Assembly: GCA_965218945.1 (NCBI GenBank)
Contig: OZ244718.1
Span: 2,480,001-2,544,000 of the forward strand
Source of the DNA: DAOUJW01 sp965218945
Lineage (GTDB): Bacteria > Chloroflexota > Dehalococcoidia > Lucifugimonadales > UBA2985
DNA length: 64,000 nucleotides
Reading direction: 5' to 3'
The notes beneath the pieces were generated by a model. The model was not told where the DNA came from and did no database searches. It worked only from the letters and a program-made list of their open reading frames with translations. The number at the start of each line of letters is the position of its first letter. The stretch's first letter is position 1. The position numbers and the translations under genes are program-made. Of the stretch, positions 61,201-64,000 are shown one piece after another.

Positions 61201-64000
61201 CTCCGGCCGCCCAGATCCACGTTCCACCTGCCGTAGATGCCTTCGTAGCCCGTTGGCGACTGCAGGGCGGCGGTCGCCAGGCCTGCCACGCCGACCCTCT
61301 GCAACTCCGTGCCGTCGATGACGCCGTTGTCGTTCGTATCGTCCGCGCCGACACCGACGCGCAGCCCGGACGTTTCCATGTCCCAGTAGCTGCGGGGCGC
61401 CCGGACGTAGTCACCTGAACCGACGAGTCCGCCGACCGCCACGTCGCCGGAGACCGTTCCCGTCGCGTAGCTCGCCTCGATGATCCCGCAGGAGCTGCCG
61501 ACGAGCCCGCCGACGCCACCTCCGGTGCTGGTTTCGGCGGAGTCGCTGTCCACGAACCCGCACACGATGAACCCTGAGTCCGAAGGCGAGAGTCTAGCCC
61601 CCTGGCCCGACACATCCCCGGTGGCATAGCTCGCCTGGATCAATTGATAAAAGTCGCTCGTCGCCCCCACCAGCCCGCCAACCGCGTAGGCCCCGGACAC
61701 GCGCCCGGTCGCATAGCTTGTGGTGATCCTGTTCAGCAAGTGATGCCCGACCAACCCGCCCACTGCCTGATTGCCGGACACATCGACAGCGGCGTAGGTG
61801 TCTATCAAGTTGCCCCAAGACTCGCCCACGAGGCCGCCTACCTGATCGCCGCCCGCCACACGTCCGGAGGCATGGCTGCCTATTACGACTCCATAGAGAG
61901 TACGGCCAAAGAGGCTGCCGACGGCATCGCGGCCCGTCACGTCGACGTTGATGAGACCCACATACCAAATCACACCCCTGCCCGTCACGGCACTCTGGAC
62001 TTCGCCGAACAGCCCGATCCCATCTTCCGTGGGGCGGTTGATGAACAGGTTGGCTAGGGTGCGGCGATCACCGTTGAACACCGCGATGAACGGAGCGTCT
62101 TCGCTGCCTATCGGCTCCCAGCCTGCTCCGTCGTTCCAGTAGGTGTCGGGCGAGTCGGCGATCCCGCTGCCGTCGGTGTCGAAGTCCAGGTCCGCCGACA
62201 GTTCGTACCCGACGCACCCGTCGGGACATCCCATCTCCAGCGCGCCCGTGGAGAAGGCCGTCTCCGCGTAGTACGGCTCCCACGTCGCGCCGTCCACGAG
62301 GCCGTCGCCGTTCAGGTCGTACCGGATGGCGTCGAGCTGGGCGAGGGTGGTGACCTCAATCAAACCGTCGTTGTCCTTGTCGTAGTCGGTGTTCCCGGCA
62401 GTGACGGTGACGGTGAACGTCTCCAAGGCGCCCAGGCGGCCTGGGTCGGTCACGCGCACCCTGACCACGGCCCAGCCCGGCGACCCCGGCGTCAGGGTGA
62501 CTACGGTTCCGCTCAGCGTGACCGCCAGCCGGTCCGGATCGCTCGACACCGCGGAGTAGCTCAACGTGTCGCTGTCCGGGTCGGTGAATGTGCTCGCCAG
62601 ATCGACGATCACAGCGTCGGAGCCTGCCGGCAGCGTCCGGTCGGCCAGCGCGTCCGTCACGGTCGGGGCCCCGTTGCGGTTGGCCTGCGCGATCGCCACA
62701 GCCGTCACGGCGCCTGGCGTCATCACGATGCCGGCCCCGCTGTCGCGGTCGACGCCCGTCGCCTCGATGTCCAGGGCCGCACCCGCCATCGCCTCGCGGA
62801 GCTCTGCCAGAGTGACGTGGCCCGGGCCGCTGGCCGCCTCCAGCATCAGGGCCGCAATCGCCGCCGCGTGCGCCGCCGCAGCCGACGTGCCGCAGAAACG
62901 CGAGAATCCCGGCGTCGCCGTCGACACGCACGCGGCGGCGGCGAGGTCCGGCTTCGATAACTCCTGGAACTCCTGGCCGCCGGTCGTAGTGGAATCGCCC
63001 GCCGTGATCGGTGTGCCGTCCGGTTGGAAGAAAACCCGGCGCGGCCCGTCCGAGCTGCTCGTACGGACGGACTCCGTTCCGTCGAAGACGCCGCCGGCGC
63101 CGCCCGCGTCGCGGACGTCAACCTGCCCCACGCCCACCGCGTTCTCCGCCGCAGCGTGCCCCCACGTGTTGCCGGCGGTCGCGATCTCCAAGTTCCTGTC
63201 GAAGGCCTGAAGGCGCAGATAGCGGTTATCGCCCTTGACCTTCACAATGACCAGCCGTGCATCGCTGTACGCGAAGAACCCCGTCGAAATGGACTCGAAC
63301 GGATCCTGGGAGCCGTCCTGCGTGTTCGTCGAACTCGAAATAACGTTGCCGTCCCCGTCGACCAGGAACAGGTCGTAGTCGTTCGCCGAATTCCCCAGAG
63401 GGTCGGACCACTGAAGGACGACCGTGCCGTAGAACGACCCCTTTATCGGGTTCTCTTCCTGGCCGCCGCCGAAGTCGTGACGGACGCCGGCCGTCTCGCC
63501 TCCCACGACCAGCGAAGTCCCCGCGGCGTAGTCGCCCTCCCAGACCCCGGACGTGCCGTCGTTCAGATTGCCGTCGTTGCCGGCGGCGGAGAAGAAGTAA
63601 CACCCGTCGGCGGTCGCCGCGTTGACCCCCTGCGCGACGAGGTCGTCCTGCAAGTTCGCTTCCAGGGGGTAGCCGACATCGTCGACGATAACGTCCGCGC
63701 CGGCCTCGCAGAGCGCCTCGATGTTCGCCGCGAACTGCGCCTGCCCGGTAAACCCCGTCGCGAAGTACAGCTCGGCGCCGGGCGCGATGTCGTGGACGAT
63801 CTCGAGCAACGCCGTGCCTTCGTCACCCGATCCCTCCTGCCCCGGCAGCACCGTCACCCGAGCCGGCAGGTCGCCCGACGCTTGCCTGTCGGCGAGCGTA
63901 CCGACGCCGTCCGAGATCACGCCGATCCCGATGCCGGCGCCGGTGACGCCGTGCCTCGTGCGCGCTAGGTTCGCCCCGTGGGCGATGTCGCCCTCGGACG
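43269..64000 (-). CDS. Giant multidomain surface protein: subtilase-like, GLUG, Spondin_N, cadherin array (5' end outside window)
   Basis: The frame is open at the window edge and runs about 6,909 codons to a stop at 43269. In order by position: S8 subtilase-like domain (64000-62650) with GIGIGVISDG, a DEG motif where His is expected, SAAGNDG and CGTSAAAAH; Ig/cadherin-like domain; GLUG repeats (62060-61400); fibronectin III; a second Ig-like domain and GLUG block (60150-59500); a classical cadherin repeat (58970-58680); Ig-like; Spondin_N (about 58330-57760, PSPDWFVGV and PWDAGTEEG); Ig-like; FNIII; about 37 cadherin-like repeats (57090-45540); three Ig-like domains; two FNIII; an unassigned C-terminus. 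No LPXTG, SLH or clear sorting signal was found at the C-terminus. It is probably a secreted, calcium-binding adhesin or matrix protein. A signal peptide, if any, is outside the window. Confidence 0.9.
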   Translation of the reverse strand, partial: SEGDIAHGANLARTRHGVTGAGIGIGVISDGVGTLADRQASGDLPARVTVLPGQEGSGDEGTALLEIVHDIAPGAELYFATGFTGQAQFAANIEALCEAGADVIVDDVGYPLEANLQDDLVAQGVNAATADGCYFFSAAGNDGNLNDGTSGVWEGDYAAGTSLVVGGETAGVRHDFGGGQEENPIKGSFYGTVVLQWSDPLGNSANDYDLFLVDGDGNVISSSTNTQDGSQDPFESISTGFFAYSDARLVIVKVKGDNRYLRLQAFDRNLEIATAGNTWGHAAAENAVGVGQVDVRDAGGAGGVFDGTESVRTSSSDGPRRVFFQPDGTPITAGDSTTTGGQEFQELSKPDLAAAACVSTATPGFSRFCGTSAAAAHAAAIAALMLEAASGPGHVTLAELREAMAGAALDIEATGVDRDSGAGIVMTPGAVTAVAIAQANRNGAPTVTDALADRTLPAGSDAVIVDLASTFTDPDSDTLSYSAVSSDPDRLAVTLSGTVVTLTPGSPGWAVVRVRVTDPGRLGALETFTVTVTAGNTDYDKDNDGLIEVTTLAQLDAIRYDLNGDGLVDGATWEPYYAETAFSTGALEMGCPDGCVGYELSADLDFDTDGSGIADSPDTYWNDGAGWEPIGSEDAPFIAVFNGDRRTLANLFINRPTEDGIGLFGEVQSAVTGRGVIWYVGLINVDVTGRDAVGSLFGRTLYGVVIGSHASGRVAGGDQVGGLVGESWGNLIDTYAAVDVSGNQAVGGLVGHHLLNRITTSYATGRVSGAYAVGGLVGATSDFYQLIQASYATGDVSGQGARLSPSDSGFIVCGFVDSDSAETSTGGGVGGLVGSSCGIIEASYATGTVSGDVAVGGLVGSGDYVRAPRSYWDMETSGLRVGVGADDTNDNGVIDGTELQRVGVAGLATAALQSPTGYEGIYGRWNVDLGGRRFGDDEADEPWDFGTSTQYPVLSVDLSGDDTETWQEFGYQFRTRFSLSATTADGQAQVNLSWDAADVSPWKPAPSVTYTVYRDDGSTAAAVAEDLTGTEYADTDVTTGDRYTYWVAAVIAGGEVVRSTAAPVTAGAGNQPPLATGTLADVTLLLGADPVAVDVAGAFRDPDDDSLRHTAATSDASVAAVSVLGSPVTITPVGAGRAIVTVTATDAVGSNPSATQRFRVTVGNDYDTDDDRLIEIWTLAQVDAMRHNLNGQSVPDDDAFALAFPESIDHWGCGFDGCSGYELEADLDFDTDGSGDAGAGDTYWNDGAGWAPIGVSEFRSFGAFNTTFDGNDHVIANLFVRGADQAGLFGGLGQSGVIRNLSVIDVDVVGVDSVGGLVGHNYGAVIASGTTGKVSGDDGVGGLVGENDGTITRSHSFATASSAPQPPACSPSPCVVFARNFPGIGGLVGVNNGAITSSYATGAVDGYPAGGLVGYSDGVIVSSYATGPVTGSTVGGLVGRNGRNGRIYASYATGRVSGGLDVGGLVGTNANLINSSYATGPVSRRSSYGGGLVGNGGHLVGASYWDSTTSGISSSRDRGNTTAELQAPIGYNGIYQSWNLDLYGDSARDDPWDFGTTTQYPALSVDFDGDGQATWQEFGHQLRAGPALTADAKQGQAVLAWSAVASGHWTPPPGITYNIYRSKDTTVKTLKTLVENLDALEYTDPDVTDGPYIYQVAAVADGGQATHSARVAASSASNTAPEFPSSETGVRSIPENTAAGVDIGAAVAAIDAEDDPLTYSLDAAGAGFFAIDSSTGQLKTKAPLDYEKTKTHTFTLTVSDYAASDTTTVRVNVTNAEDPGTVTLLPAQPQVGAKLTAGLTDPDTVSGSVGWSWERSPNSTGPWTAISNATSASYTPRADDLNRYLRATASYNDGLGTGRSASGVSANAVAPRPPNTSLSPSASDPSADPSTVVYTVTFEGQWTAAATPGGVPDGAHFSRLIGAVHNSGVTFLRSGGAASAGVESMAEDGGWTGLRDEVMDAGSNALSVLTGDTDNIRPTTSKALTVTLTADHPRVTLLTMVAPSPDWFVGVSGLTLLYAGGDWVESLQVDLFPWDAGTEEGSGFSLSNSATSPQGVITNLRGTGKFSNARIATLTFTRQSVNTAPTGTPTFIGAQRVGEVLRVDTSSIEDLDGLTNPDFRFTWLADDDLMELGSYLRALSCCDGYEIAPYDAGMTIKVQIHFDDDLGNHEVIDLQAPSTVAAAAPDQPGNLSASLGGPGELNLSWSTPAVCDFTLSFDCWLGLDRTFNVGDGGSDITGYTVQWKLSSGDWGTASDVSEVEISETSYTITGLVSSNTYTVRVRAENVAGLGTPSTEVTVSGASLNAGPVVSGRASPYFFEPSPRDVTTYTATDPESDGITWSLSGDDASFFSIANGVLNFDSAGDFEDPQDVGGNNAYDLNVLASDGQNTATFPVTVVIHDVEDERPVITGDDALTFAEGTDTTTVLQTYSATDPEGVNTSFAWSLYGTDSGDFDISDAGALTFKNVPDFDSPADADGDNVYTIWVRAEDATKTGRLDVTVTVTNVNEAPTTPTGRDAITVAENTAGNLARYAATDPDKDDTVMWEVSGTDANSFRIDSSGNLAFNGAPNYENPTDSDGNNVYEVSVDAKDAEFTSSLEVTVTVEDVDEPPEIAGATTIDDYDENGTGIVATYTAANPEGASTITWTLGGTDRGDFDITGGVLTFKSAPDYERSADSGRNNEYRIQIRANDGSRTGTRNVTVIVNDVNEEPAIVGDATLSYPENTATTRVLDRYSATDPEGRQITWSVTGTDEDSFRIDGSGNLYFVDQPDYDASSDSGGDNEYNIQVVATDDGNLGDGTPSLLGTLSSSFDVAVTVTAVNEQPTVDGEPQLTIFENDEDFSASYLASDPDGVASTITWSVAGADRGDFNIDRNTGELTFRNTPNYESPTDSNRDNVYVFTVRATDEGGLDGSLDVTVMVENVDERPTITGSATPPDFPENSVRSVATYQATDPEGRTIAWDLSGTDGDAFNIDQGALTFKNIPDFEKPTDFNQDNEYLVTVQATDEGGNPASLGVTVTVINSAGVEEPSITTTSRPSLTLQENGTGTIYTFRARDPQGRPVFWSLTGDDWSNFTISDGVLTFDGLPDFEDPADANGDNVYELTVVVTDDQGLTDSFDFTVTVTNHHENREPAITTSPSSGLTYQKLHYQENLISTVHTYRARNYGPGSISWTLRGLDFDSFDISELGALTFKSAPNHEEPGDSGGDNDYEIAVVASNSGGYSDRLNVVITVTDVNEGPEVTGGQSSFTISENQDLPSAVYTGFDPEGDTVTRWTVGGTDGGDFTISQEGVLTFRNTPDFERPVDSNRDNTYELQVRPYDGRYYGSFDVTVTVNDVNEPPAITTTSSSATALRQNENVTSRLYTYRATDPEGADTVTWSVEGVDARFFDIDEGGQFSFKEDSSPDYEQPADSGRDNVYNVEIQAADSGGIKASLDVTVTVRDVNEGPEISQVGSAPGSVPENQDQLQVLARYTATDPEGGTVSRWRTSGSDGGDFVINEQGELRFRNTPDYERPADSNRDNVYVFTVQASDGRNYGSFEETVTVTPVNEPPAITTTSSSATALWQNENVTSRLYTYRATDPEGADTVTWSVGGVDARFFDIDERGQFSFKADSPPDFERPADSDRDNVYNVEIQAEDSGGIKASLDVTVTVRDVNEGPEVTGGRSSFTISENQDLPSAVYTGFDPEGDTVTRWTVGGTDGGDFTISQEGVLAFRNTPDFERPADSNRDNIYQLQVRPYDGRYYGSFDVTVTVTDVNEPPAITTTSSSATALRQNENVTSRLYTYRATDPEGADTVTWSVGGVDARFFDIDEGAQFSFKEENAPDFEQPADSGKDNVYNVEIQAEDSGGIKASLPVRVTVENDAEGVEPTITTRRPPATYRENGTSAVYTFRASEPQRGPISWSLEGADSGDFIITGVGSGRAVLAFSSPPDYEKPADSDGQNDYELTVIATDEDGHVDRLSFTITVTEVDEGPEVKGPSAFTIAENGSLSNAVYTATDPEGSNVARWSVGGRDGGDFFITQGGTLYFRSPPDYERPADSNRNNEYEVTIQPSDGRNNGAYPVTVTVTNVNEPPEIRSGSKTSFMQQENRTSRLHTYSATDPEGGTVTWLVAGTDDGRLFTIDARGQFSFREENPPDFDDPADVDGDNLYKVTIQARDPEFNTASLPVTVTVTEVNEGPVITRDGNLFGSPPGSVPENTPVTQVLATYTATDPERPGVQITQWSTTGRDGGDFVINALGQLMFRNPPDYERPADSNRDNVYEVTIRASDGRNTGTLEEVQRVTVTDVNEAPTITTTSRTSFSQPENRTSTLYTFRATDPEGGTVTWAPGGTDGSAFTIDERGALFFTNPPDYERPADSDRDNVYEVTIQASDVRNRDTLDVTVTVTDHNEEVEPTISTRRPPATYRENDTRTVYTFRATDPQRGATITWTLEGTDAADFTITPDSNGRGVLAFISPPDFESPADADRDNVYDLAVVATDDDGNSDRVDFAIAVTDHNEGVEPTISTRRPPSTYRENDTRTVYTFRASDPQRDTVTWSLSGADSGDFTIDRGTGVLAFSSPPDYENPEDSDRGNDYELTVIATDEDDHVDSLSFTITVTDVNEGPVITLEGTETTTVSENTPDTKVLADYTARDPEDTTANIFRWSTAGQDGGDFVISDLGELRFRSSPDYERPADSNRDNVYEVTVRAYDGRVYGAHDVTVTVAQVNEAPVITTKSRTEFTLRENFTAVLYTYRATDQDEDDAVTWSVEGADGGDFAIYNGILNFRLLPDLENPADEDEDNVYEITVVAADRAGLRDAVDAVITITDQSEGPVIAGTRAYTVEENYDIAQVLGSYKATDAKDNRPVFPRWSLSGRDGGDFTINEDGELTFRNIPDYDRPADSNRDNVYEVTVRGHDSRAYGNLNVTVTVTPVNEHDPLVTGRETLSFRENTAVETRLHTYRATDGDRDTSFTWSLEGDDAGDFLIDEGGVLTFSAPPDYEQPADRDEDNVYQVTVVASDGANRGTLGVTVTVTEQNEGPVVSGAAEFTVAENRDLPSSAVYTARDPEAVGGVTTTIRWSVSGRDGGDFTIDRDTGVLAFRTPPDHERPADANRDNVYEVTVRAHDGRNYGDFQVTVTVEDVAEITGPTALTRTENFEGLLATYLHAGQGDLDVDPSWRLTGADSGDFTIDRESGELTFRSIPDHERPADSNRDNAYGFTVQVADGSYHGTLDVTVTVTAVNEPPAVTGRDSLSFRENTPVTTRLHTYRATDPEGDGFTWRLGGLDASDFTITTDGSGRGVLTFSSPPNFDNPGGSGAHGNQYLVTVQAWDAQGETGEFPVTVTVTDQNEGAVVTGQQTIAVEENRDPTLTLHTYLASDPEGQPITRWSLSGRDGGDFLISGDGELTFRNTPDYDRPADSDRDNEYLVTVRAYDGRTYGNLDVTITVSNVNEHAPVIRSGSRTSFTYREEGTAALYTYRATDGDKDDTITWTTEGTDGGDFTIDGDTGELTFREPPDYEAPGDSGRDNQYNLTVVATDSGRQSASLDVTVTVTAVDEGPEITGTTTYTVPEGQGLAGATFTARDPEDAGAAVSSWRLAGSDAGDFTITDTGPDSAQLTFRNTPDYDRPADSNRDNEYLVTIRAYNGSTYGSLDVTVTVTDRNEAEPVVTGRDTLSFRENTATTTRLHTYRATDTDRDATITWSVSGTDGGDFTISTGGELFFSDIPDHERAADSDSDNVYEITVVASDGTNRGTMAVTVTVTDVNEGPEITGTQSLSFAENTASDRVLATYTATDPEDPDLEITRWSVTGPDGGHFAINEDGDLTFRNPPDHERPADSGRDNVYEITVRASDGRVYGTHDVTVTVEAVDEAPEFRRGSKDSFSYRENGTAALYTYRATDPEGAEVAWSVSGADGGAFTIDRNTGVLNFREPPDHDNPADDGRDNEYQVTVVATDQTGRAANLPVTVTVTDVNEGPEIAETGTNTAITVRENHDEVLATYTATDPEDQPVTRWSVTGRDGGDFSINESGELTFRNPPDHERPADSNRDSVYEVTIRASDGRYYGTLNVTVTVLAVDEAPEFQRNTQDSFVYPENSTSAIYTYRATDPEGSAVAWDLSGTDSSAFSIGKTGVLTFNSPPDYEAPTDSDRNNVYELTVEASDEQSNPARLDVTVTVTNLTDARAVIRGTAQVGRTLTAETSGIPDEDRRDKVDFSYQWLGDDKDIEGATDSTYEITEKDEGKAIKVRVTFTDNAGKEETLTSAATAPVKPAQSNEPATGLPTINGTAQVGETLTADTSGISDADGMTNAVFRYQWTRWDSDTDEDIEGATDSTYEVSDEDEGKTIRLRVGFSDDRGNDEALTSAATGAVAARPAQLTATFPASPFQSSRHKGDDDRPQVIVAFNLPVQSFDKTTPSVSLTGATVSSLVRHEEDGLENAWVFFLDPEGNDVVVFTLVAGQSCDGGGICTGEGKMLSEGGTTTLPGPDEEDKPDNTDSSEPNSPVTGAPTITGAAQLGETLTANTSGVADADGLSNVQYDYQWLADDAEIAGATGSTYTLAAADEGKAIKVRVTFTDDAGNVETLTSAATDALAGSQPTEPPTKPRGLSATASHDSVTLTWDDPGDDTITGYVILRRVRENDVGGEFSVLVPDTGSPATTYTDDTVVAGITYTYRIKAINGAGTSERSHWFHIDTPAAPIPAKPTGLLATATHDRAVLTWDAPGDDSITGYVILRRNRYDDPSGHFDELVADTGTATTTYTDDTVKANTHYTYRINAINEHGGVSERSRWFHIETPACTLDTGDIWCGVVTVAAIEHNNATVAYGFLDDTNIGAGDLDGEPGDETFSVGTNGYTIVGIFVGSAGSIGGVLHFYLDDDLSATDKANLELHVDGASAPFAFSDAAKLSGTDGSNNWSMSGLDWSSETTVTVRLRPATTE
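52440..54310 (-). repeat. Near-identical two-domain super-repeats inside the giant gene
   Basis: The block beginning CAGCGACGCCTTGATGCCCC recurs at 52443, 53067 and 53700, spacings of 624 and 633 bp (208 and 211 residues, always in frame). The block containing CCGTAATAGCGCCCGTCGTA recurs near 52768 and 54027, about 1.26 kb apart, with only a few base differences over about 280 bp. These are recent in-frame tandem duplications of cadherin pairs. Confidence 0.82.

Noticed and set aside
1..64000. tRNA and rRNA genes
   Set aside because: No stretch with a T-loop (GGTTCRA-type) plus matching acceptor stem, and no rRNA-like sequence, was seen in the intergenic parts. A covariance search would settle it.

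Overview
The window looks like a moderately GC-rich bacterial chromosome. My best guess, by inference only, is a Chloroflexota/Dehalococcoidia-type (SAR202-like) organism. The reasons are the F420-type reductase, the many GTG/TTG starts, the UGSC selenoprotein, the paired ADP-forming acyl-CoA synthetase subunits, and a dprA-topA-xer-aroQ-pepP-efp-xseAB gene order. No rRNA, tRNA or CRISPR array was seen.

Left part (1-11100): the tail of a large serine recombinase is followed by an APH-type phosphotransferase, a shattered PfkB-type sugar kinase and thioredoxin reductase. Next comes a promoter-driven pair: a 356-residue protein of unknown function and a selenoprotein carrying an in-frame TGA in the motif Sec-Gly-Ser-Cys, with a SECIS-like hairpin just after it. 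A metallo-beta-lactamase-fold hydrolase, a three-domain acyl ligase/ACP/acyltransferase fusion, pyrD and an NADPH:F420 reductase-like gene follow.

Core part (11100-32950): a plus-strand cluster holds a retropepsin-like protease, aspS, tig, clpP, clpX and a second small aspartic protease module. It faces a long minus-strand operon, dprA-topA-xerC-aroQ-pepP-efp-xseA-xseB-PHP-formyltransferase-GNAT, packed with 1-8 nt overlaps or gaps. Beyond that lie an arsenic-type pair (arsC, aquaglyceroporin, with a second truncated arsC) and a split ADP-forming acyl-CoA synthetase.

Accessory island (33006-43268): it contains an IS481-like insertion sequence with terminal inverted repeats and a large serine recombinase. 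It also has a frameshifted YhcG/DUF1016 nuclease remnant and two copies of a roughly 505-bp regulatory module with copy-specific palindromes. A DNA-binding-like protein, a non-coding block of degenerate repeats, a protein with three consecutive Cro/C1-type helix-turn-helix domains and a frameshifted TPR gene complete it.

Right third (43269-64000): one reading frame on the minus strand, open past the window edge, encodes more than 6,900 residues. It has a subtilase-like domain with Glu where the catalytic His is expected, GLUG repeats, fibronectin III and Ig-like domains, a Spondin_N domain and about 37 cadherin-like repeats in an alternating A/B arrangement. The long open frames on the opposite strand in this region are shadows.
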